DNA of 49,625 nucleotides from NCBI GenBank assembly GCA_945903545.1, contig CAMDOO010000013.1, positions 1 through 49,625 on the forward strand, given 5' to 3'. The DNA comes from Opitutus sp. GAS368. Lineage in GTDB: Bacteria > Verrucomicrobiota > Verrucomicrobiia > Opitutales > Opitutaceae. The notes under the pieces were generated by a model, which saw only the letters and a program-made list of their open reading frames with translations, had not been told where the DNA came from and did not search any database. Positions within the stretch are counted from its first letter, which is position 1. Every line of letters starts with the position of its first letter. A program made the position numbers and the translations under genes. Positions 7,991-15,551 of the stretch are shown here, one piece after another.

Positions 7991-8778
7991 TTTCCCGCAT
8001 CCTGCGGGGCGATTATTTTGAGGTTGCGGGAGGGATCGGGGTCGGGCGGTCGCGGGCCTGTGCCGCCGGAGACGAACATCAGGAAGCGGATGAGGAGGAA
8101 GATCGTGGCCAGGACCTGCGCCCAGCGCGGCAACCGGTGCCAGAGCACGTCAATCATCCGCCCACCCCAGACCACGAGGTCGTAGATGAAACGCTCCCGG
8201 TGCCCTTTTTCCGGAAACGGTGGAAACACGGGGAACGGATGCTCCCGGGCCCCTCCGGCCGGCTTGGCCGCGGTCCTCTGCGCCTCACGCGCCGCGCGCT
8301 CGGGATCCCGTGGCTGGTGTCCGGTGGCAAACTCCGCCACCAGCCGTTCCGCCATCGCGGTGAGCGCGGGGTTCTCGCGGCCGTCGGGACACTGCGTCCA
8401 GTGGACGGAGAGGAATTTCTCGGGCACCCGCGCCGTCCGCTCCGACGTGGCGTCGATGACCACGGGGACGAGGAACGTGACATCGTCGGCCATGTCGAGG
8501 TTGCGCTCGACCCCCAGTCGCCACTCGCGGCGGAAGTAACCCTCCCGGCGCGTCTCGGTCGACGACGAGATGATCGGCATGAAGTAGGTGCAGGTGCGGA
8601 TCTGTTGCCGGATCTTCGCATCCCACGCATCGCCACCGGTCAGCTCCTCCTCGTCGAGCCAGACCTCGAGGCCGGCCCTGGCCAGCGTCTCGCGAATCGT
8701 CCGCGCCGCCGGGCGGTCCGCCGAGGCGTAACTGAGGAAGACCGAGGGCCGCGCGGGTGTCTCCGGCTCGCTGGACAT
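7987..8778 (-). CDS. TIR domain protein with C-terminal membrane segment
   Basis: A 263-residue protein with an N-terminal TIR domain (about 10-150). SVFLSYASADR is strand A and VWLDEEELTGGDAWDAKI the BB-loop region. SSSTETRREGYFRREW contains Glu85, the likely NADase catalytic glutamate. A Pro-rich linker (about 175-195) leads to a hydrophobic segment WAQVLATIFLLIRFLMF near residues 221-240 and a short tail, so the TIR domain is probably anchored at the membrane facing the cytoplasm. Bacterial TIR proteins cleave NAD+ or make NAD-derived signals, often in phage defence. No recognisable sensor domain is present in this protein. It forms a four-base overlap with the YdeI-like gene downstream. 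Confidence 0.9.
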   Translation of the reverse strand: MSSEPETPARPSVFLSYASADRPAARTIRETLARAGLEVWLDEEELTGGDAWDAKIRQQIRTCTYFMPIISSSTETRREGYFRREWRLGVERNLDMADDVTFLVPVVIDATSERTARVPEKFLSVHWTQCPDGRENPALTAMAERLVAEFATGHQPRDPERAAREAQRTAAKPAGGAREHPFPVFPPFPEKGHRERFIYDLVVWGGRMIDVLWHRLPRWAQVLATIFLLIRFLMFVSGGTGPRPPDPDPSRNLKIIAPQDAGK

Positions 8779-8830
8779 CGCGGGCGAAGCTCGCCACTGG
8801 CGCAGGGCGAGTCAAGGCGGGCGCGGCGTG

Positions 8831-8928
8831 GGTCCTGCCTCCTTTTCACGTAATAAGTGAAAAGTGCGCAACGCGCCCCCAGGGCTACTCCCAGCATTTC
8901 ACGTATTACGTGAAAAGGAGGCAGGACC
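8831..8928. repeat. 98-bp element with perfect 25-bp terminal inverted repeats
   Basis: The left arm 8831-8855 (starting GGTCCTGCCTCCTTTTCACG) has an exact reverse complement at 8904-8928. Each arm also contains a smaller palindrome: TTTTCAC-GTAATAA-GTGAAAA at 8844-8864 and TTTCACGTA-T-TACGTGAAA at 8898-8916. It lies between two minus-strand genes, upstream of the TIR gene, and is not followed by a T-run. It looks like a miniature mobile palindrome or a regulatory cruciform. No coding sequence is inside. Confidence 0.9.
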
Positions 8929-8954
8929 GGGGCGTGAGGGCACGCGCCTCTGCC

Positions 8955-8990
8955 AAAAAAAGATCGGCGCCGGGAAACCCGGCGCCGATC
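8955..8990 (-). terminator. Rho-independent terminator of the minus-strand esterase gene
   Basis: A 13-bp perfect stem (8962-8974 with 8978-8990; arm GATCGGCGCCGGG) has a three-base loop. On the minus strand it is followed by seven T (8955-8961). It lies 23 bp after the stop codon at 9014. Confidence 0.93.
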
Positions 8991-9013
8991 GGAATCGAAA
9001 GCGGAGCGACCGC

Positions 9014-10309
9014 TTACTTGGCCGCCGGGTAGAAGACCGAGTCGAAGAACGCCTTCATCTCGGCGGCGTACTTCACGCCGTACTGGGCGAAGGTGGCCTT
9101 GGTGCGGGCGTCGGGTTTCCAGTCGAAGAACGCGTGGCCGGCGCCCTCGACGAGGACATACTCGGCGCGCTGGCCGGCGGCCTTGAGGGCGTTGGTGTAG
9201 CCCTGGACCTCCGCGTCGGGAATCGTCCGGTCGTTCGTGCCACGGAGCAGGTACTGGGGGACGGCGCGGTCCTTGATGTTCGGAATGTGCTCCTGGGGCG
9301 CAATCGCGGCAGCGGCGGCGGGGGCCGCGCCGTTCATTTGTCCACCGAGCATGGTGGCGCTGAACACTCCGTAGCTCGGGGCGGCGGCCTTGAGGGCGGC
9401 GGTGAGCGAGGTGCGCACCTGCGCGGCGGTCTTGCCCGCGGGAAGATAGGTGGGCTTGAACTGGTACACGCCTTCCTGCACGCCGAAGCCGCCATCGCCG
9501 ATCATGTCAACGAGGTTGATCGCGGCCGCGGAGAGGTGGCCGCCGGCGCTGTCGCCCGTCACCGCGAGGCGGGTCGGGTCGGCACCGTACGAGGCGGCGT
9601 GTTCCTGGAAGTGGGCGAGGGCGCCGAACACGTCCTCGACCAGGGCCGCCATGGAGTTGGGGGACGCGTCGCCGTCGGCGGTGCCGATCCAGCGGTAGTC
9701 GACGCTGGCCACGACGTATTGCCCGCCGCGGACGAGCTCGCGGGCGAGGCCGCGCATGATGTCCTCGGTGTTCGCGGCCCAGCCGCCGCCATGGATGATG
9801 ACGATCGCGGGCAGGTTCCGGGCGCCGTTGGGCGTGAACACATCATACTTCAGCGTCTTCACCCCGGGCTTCGCATAGACGATGTTCTGTTTCACGGTGA
9901 AGCCCTCGAGGGCCTGCGGGTCAATGAAGGAGGCGCCGACGCTCTTGTTGCGGTCCGCGGTGACCTTGATCTCGGTGCCGGTGAACTCCTCGAAGCCGGG
10001 AAAGCGCCCCGCGATGGTGTAGTTCACGCTGTCGATCGCGAAGCCCGGAGCGGGAGTAGCCGTGACGGTGAAGACGGTGCCGGGGGCCACCTTGCCGTCG
10101 GCGGGGAGGGCGGGTGTGATGGCGATCGTGCCGTTCTCGGGGTTCCGGACCGTGATGGTGAAGGTGGTGGGTGCGGCCGCGGGGGCAGCCGCGGGAGCCG
10201 GGGCGGGGTTCTGCGCGCGGGCCGGGAGGCAGCCCAGGGCGCAGAGCAGGCCCAGTCCGAGGGCGGTGAGAGGACGGGAATCAGCGTTTTTCGAGTGGGG
10301 ATGTGGCAT
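9014..10309 (-). CDS. Exported alpha/beta hydrolase with InlB-like repeat domain
   Basis: This 431-residue protein has a Sec signal (ALGLGLLCALGCLPARA, cleavage before QNP) and an Ala/Pro linker. A divergent InlB B-repeat-like domain follows (FTITVRNPENGTIAITPALP onward, about residues 50-130), then an alpha/beta-hydrolase fold of the HSL/BD-FAE type. HGGGWAAN is the oxyanion motif, GDSAGGH holds the nucleophile Ser, GTNDRTIPDAE the acid and GAGHAFFDW the His. I start at the ATG ending at 10309 because the signal peptide begins there; the upstream 59 codons look non-coding. It probably cleaves a carboxylic or sugar ester in the periplasm or at the cell surface. The repeat domain may bind a surface or substrate (inference). 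Confidence 0.88.
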   Translation of the reverse strand: MPHPHSKNADSRPLTALGLGLLCALGCLPARAQNPAPAPAAAPAAAPTTFTITVRNPENGTIAITPALPADGKVAPGTVFTVTATPAPGFAIDSVNYTIAGRFPGFEEFTGTEIKVTADRNKSVGASFIDPQALEGFTVKQNIVYAKPGVKTLKYDVFTPNGARNLPAIVIIHGGGWAANTEDIMRGLARELVRGGQYVVASVDYRWIGTADGDASPNSMAALVEDVFGALAHFQEHAASYGADPTRLAVTGDSAGGHLSAAAINLVDMIGDGGFGVQEGVYQFKPTYLPAGKTAAQVRTSLTAALKAAAPSYGVFSATMLGGQMNGAAPAAAAAIAPQEHIPNIKDRAVPQYLLRGTNDRTIPDAEVQGYTNALKAAGQRAEYVLVEGAGHAFFDWKPDARTKATFAQYGVKYAAEMKAFFDSVFYPAAK

Positions 10310-10546
10310 GGAGGGTGGGGGTGTAAGGTTCGGGGTTGGGAAAGCCGGTTCCGTCAGGACGGGCGACGGGGTGGCGGCAGGAAGGGACGGAAGTTGATTG
10401 CAGGGGAACGACCGGGTCCAGCATGGCATGGCGGCTTCTCCGGCGTCTTGCACCGCCTGACCCAATATTTTGTCTGCCGGCGCCAAGCCAATTCAGGCTG
10501 AATCGACCTGGCCGAAGGCGCCGGATTTTGAATCCCAAGACCATCC

Positions 10547-10590
10547 GGGCTCCGCGCCCTCTGCGGCCCTTGCGTGCCAAACGGTTTGAA
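10547..10590. repeat. Dispersed CTCTGCGG..GCGTGCCAAACGG repeat
   Basis: The segment TGCGTGCCAAACGGTTTGAA, preceded by GCGCCCTCTGCGGCCCT, recurs with few changes at about 31780-31820 (GTGTGCCAAACGGTTTGAA) and 34112-34145. All copies are intergenic. Its role is unknown. Confidence 0.6.
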
Positions 10591-10602
10591 TTAGGCCGGG
10601 CC

Positions 10603-11361
10603 TCACCGTTGGGTCAGCTGGCCGAACACGATCCGGCCCGTGCGGATCATCCCGGCTTTTTCCAGCGTCCGCTGGGAGGCGAAATTGTCGGGACTGGTCC
10701 GGGCGGCGGGGATCGCGCCGAGGTCGCGGGCGGCCCGCTTCAGCTCCTGCGCGAGGTACGCGCCCAGGCCGCGCCGGCGGAATGGCCCGGGGATGTCCAT
10801 GGCGATGTCGGCATGCGGAACATTATAGTGGAAGAGCAGGGTGCCCTTGCCCACCTCGGCCCCCTCAAGTTCGAGCACCCACTCGCATTGGCCGGCGCGT
10901 TCCTGGAGGCACAGCTGCGTTTCCTGCACGGAGGTCATCTGGCGCAACCGGGCGCCCTGCGAGGGCAGGGTGGTGGTCTGGCCCTCGGCGTAGACGAGGC
11001 GATCTATTTGGTGCGGGCCGGGCAGCCGGCCGACCAGCTCAGGCATCAAGGGCAGGTTGGTCTGCAGCTCGTACGAGTCGGCCCGGCTCGCCTGGGCAAA
11101 GGTGTCCCACAGCTCCGGCCATGAGTCGCGTTCGGCGCGTTGCAGAAAAAAATCAAAGACGGTGCGCCGTCCCTTCCATGGGCCTGCGACTGCCAGGCCC
11201 GCGAAGCCGACCGGCGTGCCGCCCAGCTGCAGCAGGTACTGCAGGCACCAGTCGCGGCGTTCGTAGAGGGAGTCATGGACAATCTGGCACGCGGATTCGG
11301 CGCGCAGCTCGTTCCGCCACGGGGCGATTTCCGGGCGCGGGACTTCGACGGCGGTGAACAC
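10603..11361 (-). CDS. GNAT family N-acetyltransferase
   Basis: About 252 residues. The C-terminal region carries the acetyl-CoA motif A of GNAT enzymes (PGPFRRRGLGAYLAQELKRA) and the following NFASQRTLEKAGM strand-helix. The N-terminal half (PVGFAGLAVAGPWKGRRTVF) looks like a degenerate second GNAT lobe. It transfers acetyl from acetyl-CoA to an amine; the substrate is unknown. The GTG at 11361 gives VFTAVEVPRPEIAP and is preferred. An in-frame ATG at 11493 would add 44 residues that look non-coding. It stands alone, convergent with nothing obvious. Confidence 0.78.
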   Translation of the reverse strand: MFTAVEVPRPEIAPWRNELRAESACQIVHDSLYERRDWCLQYLLQLGGTPVGFAGLAVAGPWKGRRTVFDFFLQRAERDSWPELWDTFAQASRADSYELQTNLPLMPELVGRLPGPHQIDRLVYAEGQTTTLPSQGARLRQMTSVQETQLCLQERAGQCEWVLELEGAEVGKGTLLFHYNVPHADIAMDIPGPFRRRGLGAYLAQELKRAARDLGAIPAARTSPDNFASQRTLEKAGMIRTGRIVFGQLTQR

Positions 11362-11559
11362 GGCTTGATTCCGCCGGGAAGTGGCGGCGGAGCAAATCAC
11401 TTTGGGCGCAGTCCTGATTTGGTCGGGCGGAGTCCACGCCCTTCCGGCGGGAAGATTATCCAAGCCAGAACACTGCTTGGCTTGGCTCCGCATTTAGCTC
11501 CGAGCGAAATCTGGAAACATCTCGCCCCGCGACCTGTAGTATAGCCGATTACGTTCCCG

Positions 11560-13215
11560 ATGCCCACCTCCTCAGCTCTGGCTCGCATTTGGTGCCGCTG
11601 GCTTTTCTCGGCCTGCCTGCTGGTGCTCGCGTTTTCCGCCCGGGTCCAGGGCGCGGTGGAGGAGGCCGACGATGACAACGACGATGTCACGGTCATGGCG
11701 CCGTTCACCGTCAACGCGGCCCCGGTGGAGGAATTCGGCTTCCGGGTGAATTTGAATATCACGTTCGGCCTGTCCGGCTGGGATTCCACCGTCACCGTTT
11801 CGCGGGTTTATCCCAACACCGTGGCGGCCCGGGCCGGCCTGCGGCCCGGGGACCGGATCCTCCGGACCGACGGACAGTCGGCGAGCGTCTCGCTTTTTTC
11901 GCTCTCCAAATGGAGGAAGCTGATGGAGAAGAAATCCGTCGCGGCCGCCGCGGACAGGGGCGCCACCTGGACGCTCGAGGTCCAGTCGCGCGACAGCAAC
12001 CTCCCCCGGACGGTCAAGCTGTCCGTGCCTTCCCCACCGCCGCACTGGGGTGCGAAGCCCTGGGTGACTCCGGAAGGTCGCGCTCCGGTCGCGGTGCCGG
12101 AGCCGGGCCCGTTGGCGGCCCTGGCCCGGACCGTCCTCGAGCATGGCGTCTGGACCACACACCCGGACGACTGGAAGGCGCTGGGCTACGACTGGACCCT
12201 GACCACGCGCGACGGCGCCCGGCACCGGATCTTTGTTTCCCGCGATCGCGGCCGGACGGAGATCATCCTCAGTCGCTCGCTCCGCGGAAAATACCGCTAC
12301 ACCTTTGTCACCTCGCCCTCCGGGGCGCTGCAGGAAGCCCGGACGTCGCGCGACAAGGACAGTGAACTGCCGCTCGACCAGGCGCGTGCGGCGTTCGAAC
12401 AGGAGATCGGCTTCTGGCTCAAGGACGTCGAACGTGTCACCGGCCGCTGGCCGTTCGAGGTCAGCAATCCCGCCCTGGCCGTCGTGCCCATCGCGGGTGC
12501 CGCGCCACGCGCGCCAGCCGAAGGCCTGGCCAAGGCTGGGAATCTGGCCAAGCCGCCGGACTCCTTTCTCAAGCTTCCGAAGGCCACGACTGCCCAGCGG
12601 GAACTGTTCACGGACGCGCTGGCGAAACTCGGCGCCGATGAGGACCGGTGGGCGTACACGGAGACGTCGCGCGGCCTGGACGACAAGTACGTGACCGTGA
12701 CGCGCTTCGATCCGTCGAAGACGGGCGAGGCCCGCGCGACCCTGCTGAAGCTTGATGGCAAGCCGCCCACCCCGGCGGCGGTGAAGAAATGGCGCGATGA
12801 AGGCCGCGACACGCCGGCGACGCTCTCCGAGCTGCCGCCGCTCCGGGATCTCGTCGATCTGGAAGAGGTGCGGGTCTTCGCGGAGGAAACGGCCGGCGTC
12901 GTTTTCGAGCTGCCCCTGCGCTCCGGGAACAAGGATTTTCCCGCCGACAAGTTCCAGGCGCTCTTTCGCGTGAACAAGACACACCGCGGTTTCGAGGATT
13001 TCTCGGTGAAGCTCCGCGAGTCGTTCCGCGTTGCCGGGGTCGTGAAGGTGACGGATGCCGGGATGGAGGCGCGCTTCCAGACCCTCGACCCCGCTTACTC
13101 ACCGCAACCCGTGCTGCTGAAAGCCGGCGGCGCGGTTCGCGTCCTCCTCGTGAAATTCGGCCGCTCGTTCGAAGCCACCCGCCAGGATTACCAGCGCGTC
13201 GAGCCCGCGCCCTGA
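11560..13215 (+). CDS. Exported PDZ-domain protein
   Basis: 551 residues. A signal peptide (WLFSACLLVLAFSARVQGA) is followed by an acidic stretch and VTVMAPFTVNA, a motif like the APF/SPF segment found after signal peptides in many Opitutaceae TonB-dependent receptors. A PDZ domain spans about residues 60-140 (VSRVYPNTVAARAGLRPGDR is the carboxylate-binding region). The remaining 400 residues match no family I know. There is no protease triad, so it may be a binding or scaffold protein in the periplasm. The start ATG 11560 directly precedes the signal peptide. Confidence 0.85.
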   Translation: MPTSSALARIWCRWLFSACLLVLAFSARVQGAVEEADDDNDDVTVMAPFTVNAAPVEEFGFRVNLNITFGLSGWDSTVTVSRVYPNTVAARAGLRPGDRILRTDGQSASVSLFSLSKWRKLMEKKSVAAAADRGATWTLEVQSRDSNLPRTVKLSVPSPPPHWGAKPWVTPEGRAPVAVPEPGPLAALARTVLEHGVWTTHPDDWKALGYDWTLTTRDGARHRIFVSRDRGRTEIILSRSLRGKYRYTFVTSPSGALQEARTSRDKDSELPLDQARAAFEQEIGFWLKDVERVTGRWPFEVSNPALAVVPIAGAAPRAPAEGLAKAGNLAKPPDSFLKLPKATTAQRELFTDALAKLGADEDRWAYTETSRGLDDKYVTVTRFDPSKTGEARATLLKLDGKPPTPAAVKKWRDEGRDTPATLSELPPLRDLVDLEEVRVFAEETAGVVFELPLRSGNKDFPADKFQALFRVNKTHRGFEDFSVKLRESFRVAGVVKVTDAGMEARFQTLDPAYSPQPVLLKAGGAVRVLLVKFGRSFEATRQDYQRVEPAP

Positions 13216-13256
13216 GTGGGCGAAGGGTTTGAAATGCAGGAGCCTGCTTGAGCTTT

Positions 13257-13312
13257 GTAGCTGGCCTCGCTGAGGCCGGCGGATCGGATCCGGGGTCAAC
13301 GCCCCCGGCTAC
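13257..13312. repeat. GTAG..CTAC palindrome pair (REPIN-like), CTGGCCTC family
   Basis: It begins GTAG with hairpin CTGGCCTC-GCT-GAGGCCGG, continues to CCGGGGTCAACGCCCCCGG and ends CTAC. The first 23 bases equal those of the copy at 3928. Convergent gene ends flank it. Confidence 0.8.
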
Positions 13313-13324
13313 ATCCTGGGTTCT

Positions 13325-13347
13325 GTAGTCCGGGTGTCTTCACCCGG
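13325..13347. repeat. GTAGTCCGGGTG-type REP
   Basis: GTAGTCCGGGTGTCTTCACC then CGG: a GTAG head followed by a hairpin CCGGGTG-TCTT-CACCCGG. Same family as 14890, 29871 and 41369. Confidence 0.8.
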
Positions 13348-13379
13348 AGATCCCGCAGTTTGCGGCGCCCGGCTGGCGG

Positions 13380-14753
13380 CTACTTCAGTCCCAGCTGCTC
13401 CGCGACCTCGGTGAGGCGTTCCTCGAGGAAGGCGCGCGGGGGCGGCCCGTGGCCCAGCCGGGCGTTGCCGGCAAAGACATCGCCGCGGCGTGCGGCGGCA
13501 GCCCGCTCGGCGGCGAGTGGCGCCGCGATCACGGCCTCGAGCTGGTCGAGGAGGGGGAGGAGCTTCCCACGGGTGAAGACGGTGGTCGCGAGCTCTGTCA
13601 GGATGGCCCGGTAGCGCGCGGTGTGCGCGGGGTCGGAGAGAACCCGCTGCAGCAGGGGGTTGTCGGTTGACCACGGCCGGAGGACGCTGAGCTCGGCGCC
13701 GGGCGAATTGTTGCTGAAGCCGGCGAGGGAAAGATCCTGGTCCCATGGGATGAAGCGGAACCGGTCGTCCTTCGGGTCGAGGTAGAGGAAGTAATTGTGG
13801 CTCCCGCGGAGGAAGCTGTCGTGGTTGACGAGGAGGGCGTTGACCGCGACGAAGCGCAGGAAGGCGTCGACATCCAGGAACGAGGCGATCCCTGCGCGGA
13901 ACTCGGCGATGGGGGCGCGGTTCACGAGGCGCGCAAACTCGATCACGCGTTTCTGCTCGGCGGGCGTGGCCGGGCGCTCGGGGCGGTAATTGTAGAGGTA
14001 GCCCGACCAATCCTCGCCGAGGAAGGGGACCCCGACGCGGGCGCCCTCCGGCTTGAGGAGGAGACCGGTGCCGGGGGGCAGGACCCGCTTGAGGAAACCG
14101 CGGTTCACGTTCTCCACGAGCGTGTAGAGCCCGAGGTTGGTCTCCGCATGCTGCGCGGGCACGGTGAGAGTCACCTCCGCAAAGGACGTGCGCGGGGCCG
14201 GGACACCTGCCGCGCGGAAGACGGCGTAGGAGAAACTTTCGCGCAACCGTGATGGATCCAGCACCTCGGCGTTGAAGTTGAGCGTGCCGTGCCCCTCCCA
14301 GGTGTCCTTGCCGCCATGCAGGTCGGTTTTCAGCTTCAGGTTGCGGTGCAGGCTGCCGAGCGAAGCGTTGTAGCTGGAGTTGCCCTTGTAGCGGAGGCCG
14401 ACGTCCTGCAGGACCAGCCCGTCGAGGCGGACATCGGCGTGCACCCAGGGAAAGGTGCCGCCAAACCCGCCGCCGATGTGGATCGTGCGGCCGTCGGCGC
14501 GGACAAAATCACTCTCGTCCCCGGCGGGTCCGCCCCCCGCGCCCTGGTTGCGCTCCACGATCGTCTCCTGCTGGAGGACGTTCCACTCCGCCGTGGAGAG
14601 CGTGAGCGCCACGCGGTGCAGCCGGGTCAGGCTGAACACCGGGTCGTTATCCGCGGCCTCGCCCGCACGGCTGCGCGGGGCAAGCAGCAGGACAACGAAC
14701 CCGGCCGCAAAAATTCGCAGGAGGGATAACGCGAAGGGGGAGGTCGGCGGCAT
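13380..14753 (-). CDS. CotH kinase family protein
   Basis: 457 residues with a signal peptide (LSLLRIFAAGFVVLLLAPRS). The CotH-like region covers most of the protein: VGLRYKGNSSYN, FNAEVLDPSRLRESFSYAVF, ENVNRGFLKRVL and, at the active-site end, FRFIPWDQDLSLAG, which matches the PWDxD motif of CotH kinases. Spore-coat CotH is a protein kinase; exported bacterial homologues are widespread and of unknown role. I start at the ATG ending at 14753 because the 72 upstream codons cover a REP palindrome and no domain. It is convergent with the PDZ gene. Confidence 0.87.
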   Translation of the reverse strand: MPPTSPFALSLLRIFAAGFVVLLLAPRSRAGEAADNDPVFSLTRLHRVALTLSTAEWNVLQQETIVERNQGAGGGPAGDESDFVRADGRTIHIGGGFGGTFPWVHADVRLDGLVLQDVGLRYKGNSSYNASLGSLHRNLKLKTDLHGGKDTWEGHGTLNFNAEVLDPSRLRESFSYAVFRAAGVPAPRTSFAEVTLTVPAQHAETNLGLYTLVENVNRGFLKRVLPPGTGLLLKPEGARVGVPFLGEDWSGYLYNYRPERPATPAEQKRVIEFARLVNRAPIAEFRAGIASFLDVDAFLRFVAVNALLVNHDSFLRGSHNYFLYLDPKDDRFRFIPWDQDLSLAGFSNNSPGAELSVLRPWSTDNPLLQRVLSDPAHTARYRAILTELATTVFTRGKLLPLLDQLEAVIAAPLAAERAAAARRGDVFAGNARLGHGPPPRAFLEERLTEVAEQLGLK

Positions 14754-14889
14754 CGGGGATGGGCTTCGGGCCAGCGGGCGGACGGCTCCGAAGGCTGGGT
14801 GCGAATCGCATAAAGGCAACCCGGGCTCCGCTGGGTGGAGTCCCCATCCGGTTGCCGGGCGGTCGCTCTGGTTGGCGCCGGGATTTTTC

Positions 14890-14945
14890 GTCGGGGTGCG
14901 CCCACCCGGAGATGATCGTTTTCCGGGTGAGGGCCCCCGGACTAC
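14890..14945. repeat. REPIN-like pair, GTAGTCCGGGTG family
   Basis: Two inverted copies: GTCGGGGTGCGCCCACCCGG at the left (head degenerated from GTAG) and CCGGGTGAGGGCCCCCGGAC ending in CTAC at 14945. It lies between the CotH gene and gntK. Confidence 0.75.
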
Positions 14946-15029
14946 ATTCATGCCATCCCCGCGCGGCATGGCTTGTCGGATGATCGAAAGTCTTGCCTAA
15001 GCCCAAGGCTCGATCCGCATGATGGCGGC

Positions 15030-15551
15030 ATGGCAGCAACCCCGCTCCTCGTTGTCATGGGCGTGTCCGGCTCCGGCAAGTCCACCGTCGGGGCCGCTCT
15101 GGCCCGGCGGCTGCGGGTGCCGTTTGCCGACGGCGATGATTTTCACCCCCCCGCCAACCGGGCCAAGATGACGGCCGGCGAGGCGCTGGACGACGGCGAC
15201 CGGTTTCCCTGGCTCGAGGCGGTTGGACAGTGGCTCGCCGCGCATCCTGAAGGGGGCGTGATGAGCTGCTCGGCGCTCATGCGGAAGTACCGCGACCACC
15301 TGCGCCGCCACGTGCCCGGGCTGCGGTTTGTCCACCTCGTGGGCAGCCACGAGATCATTGCGCGCCGGCAGGCCGGCCGGTCCGGCCACTTCATGCCGGC
15401 CTCGTTGCTGCCCTCGCAGTTCGCCGTGCTGGAGCCGCTTCAGCCGGACGAGCCCGGCGTGGCCCTCGATGTCGGCCGGAGCGTCGACGGCATCATCGAG
15501 GAATTCCTGCGGAGGCTCGACGCGCCCGCCCAACCGGCGGAGAGGAAGTGA
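15030..15551 (+). CDS. gntK: Gluconokinase
   Basis: 173 residues, the usual length for thermoresistant-type gluconokinase, which phosphorylates gluconate to 6-phosphogluconate with ATP. The Walker A motif GVSGSGKST is at residues 11-19. FADGDDFHPPANRAKM and GEALDDGDRFPWL are the typical gluconate-binding region, and SCSALMRKYRDHLR and GHFMPASLLPSQFAVLE follow as in the family. ATG 15030 precedes the Walker A strand directly; ATG 14973 would add 19 unlikely residues. Its stop overlaps the start of the damaged gluconate permease gene (TGATG), showing an ancestral gntK-gntP operon. Confidence 0.95.
   Translation: MAATPLLVVMGVSGSGKSTVGAALARRLRVPFADGDDFHPPANRAKMTAGEALDDGDRFPWLEAVGQWLAAHPEGGVMSCSALMRKYRDHLRRHVPGLRFVHLVGSHEIIARRQAGRSGHFMPASLLPSQFAVLEPLQPDEPGVALDVGRSVDGIIEEFLRRLDAPAQPAERK

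Noticed and set aside
8831-8928. Simple transcription terminator
   Set aside because: No T-run follows either arm, and a separate strong terminator for the neighbouring gene is at 8955-8990.
8864-10501. 545-codon plus-strand frame
   Set aside because: Antisense of the exported esterase at 9014-10309, which has a complete catalytic set and terminator.
11397-11795. 132-codon minus-strand frame
   Set aside because: It overlaps the signal peptide of the PDZ protein in antisense and has no family signature.
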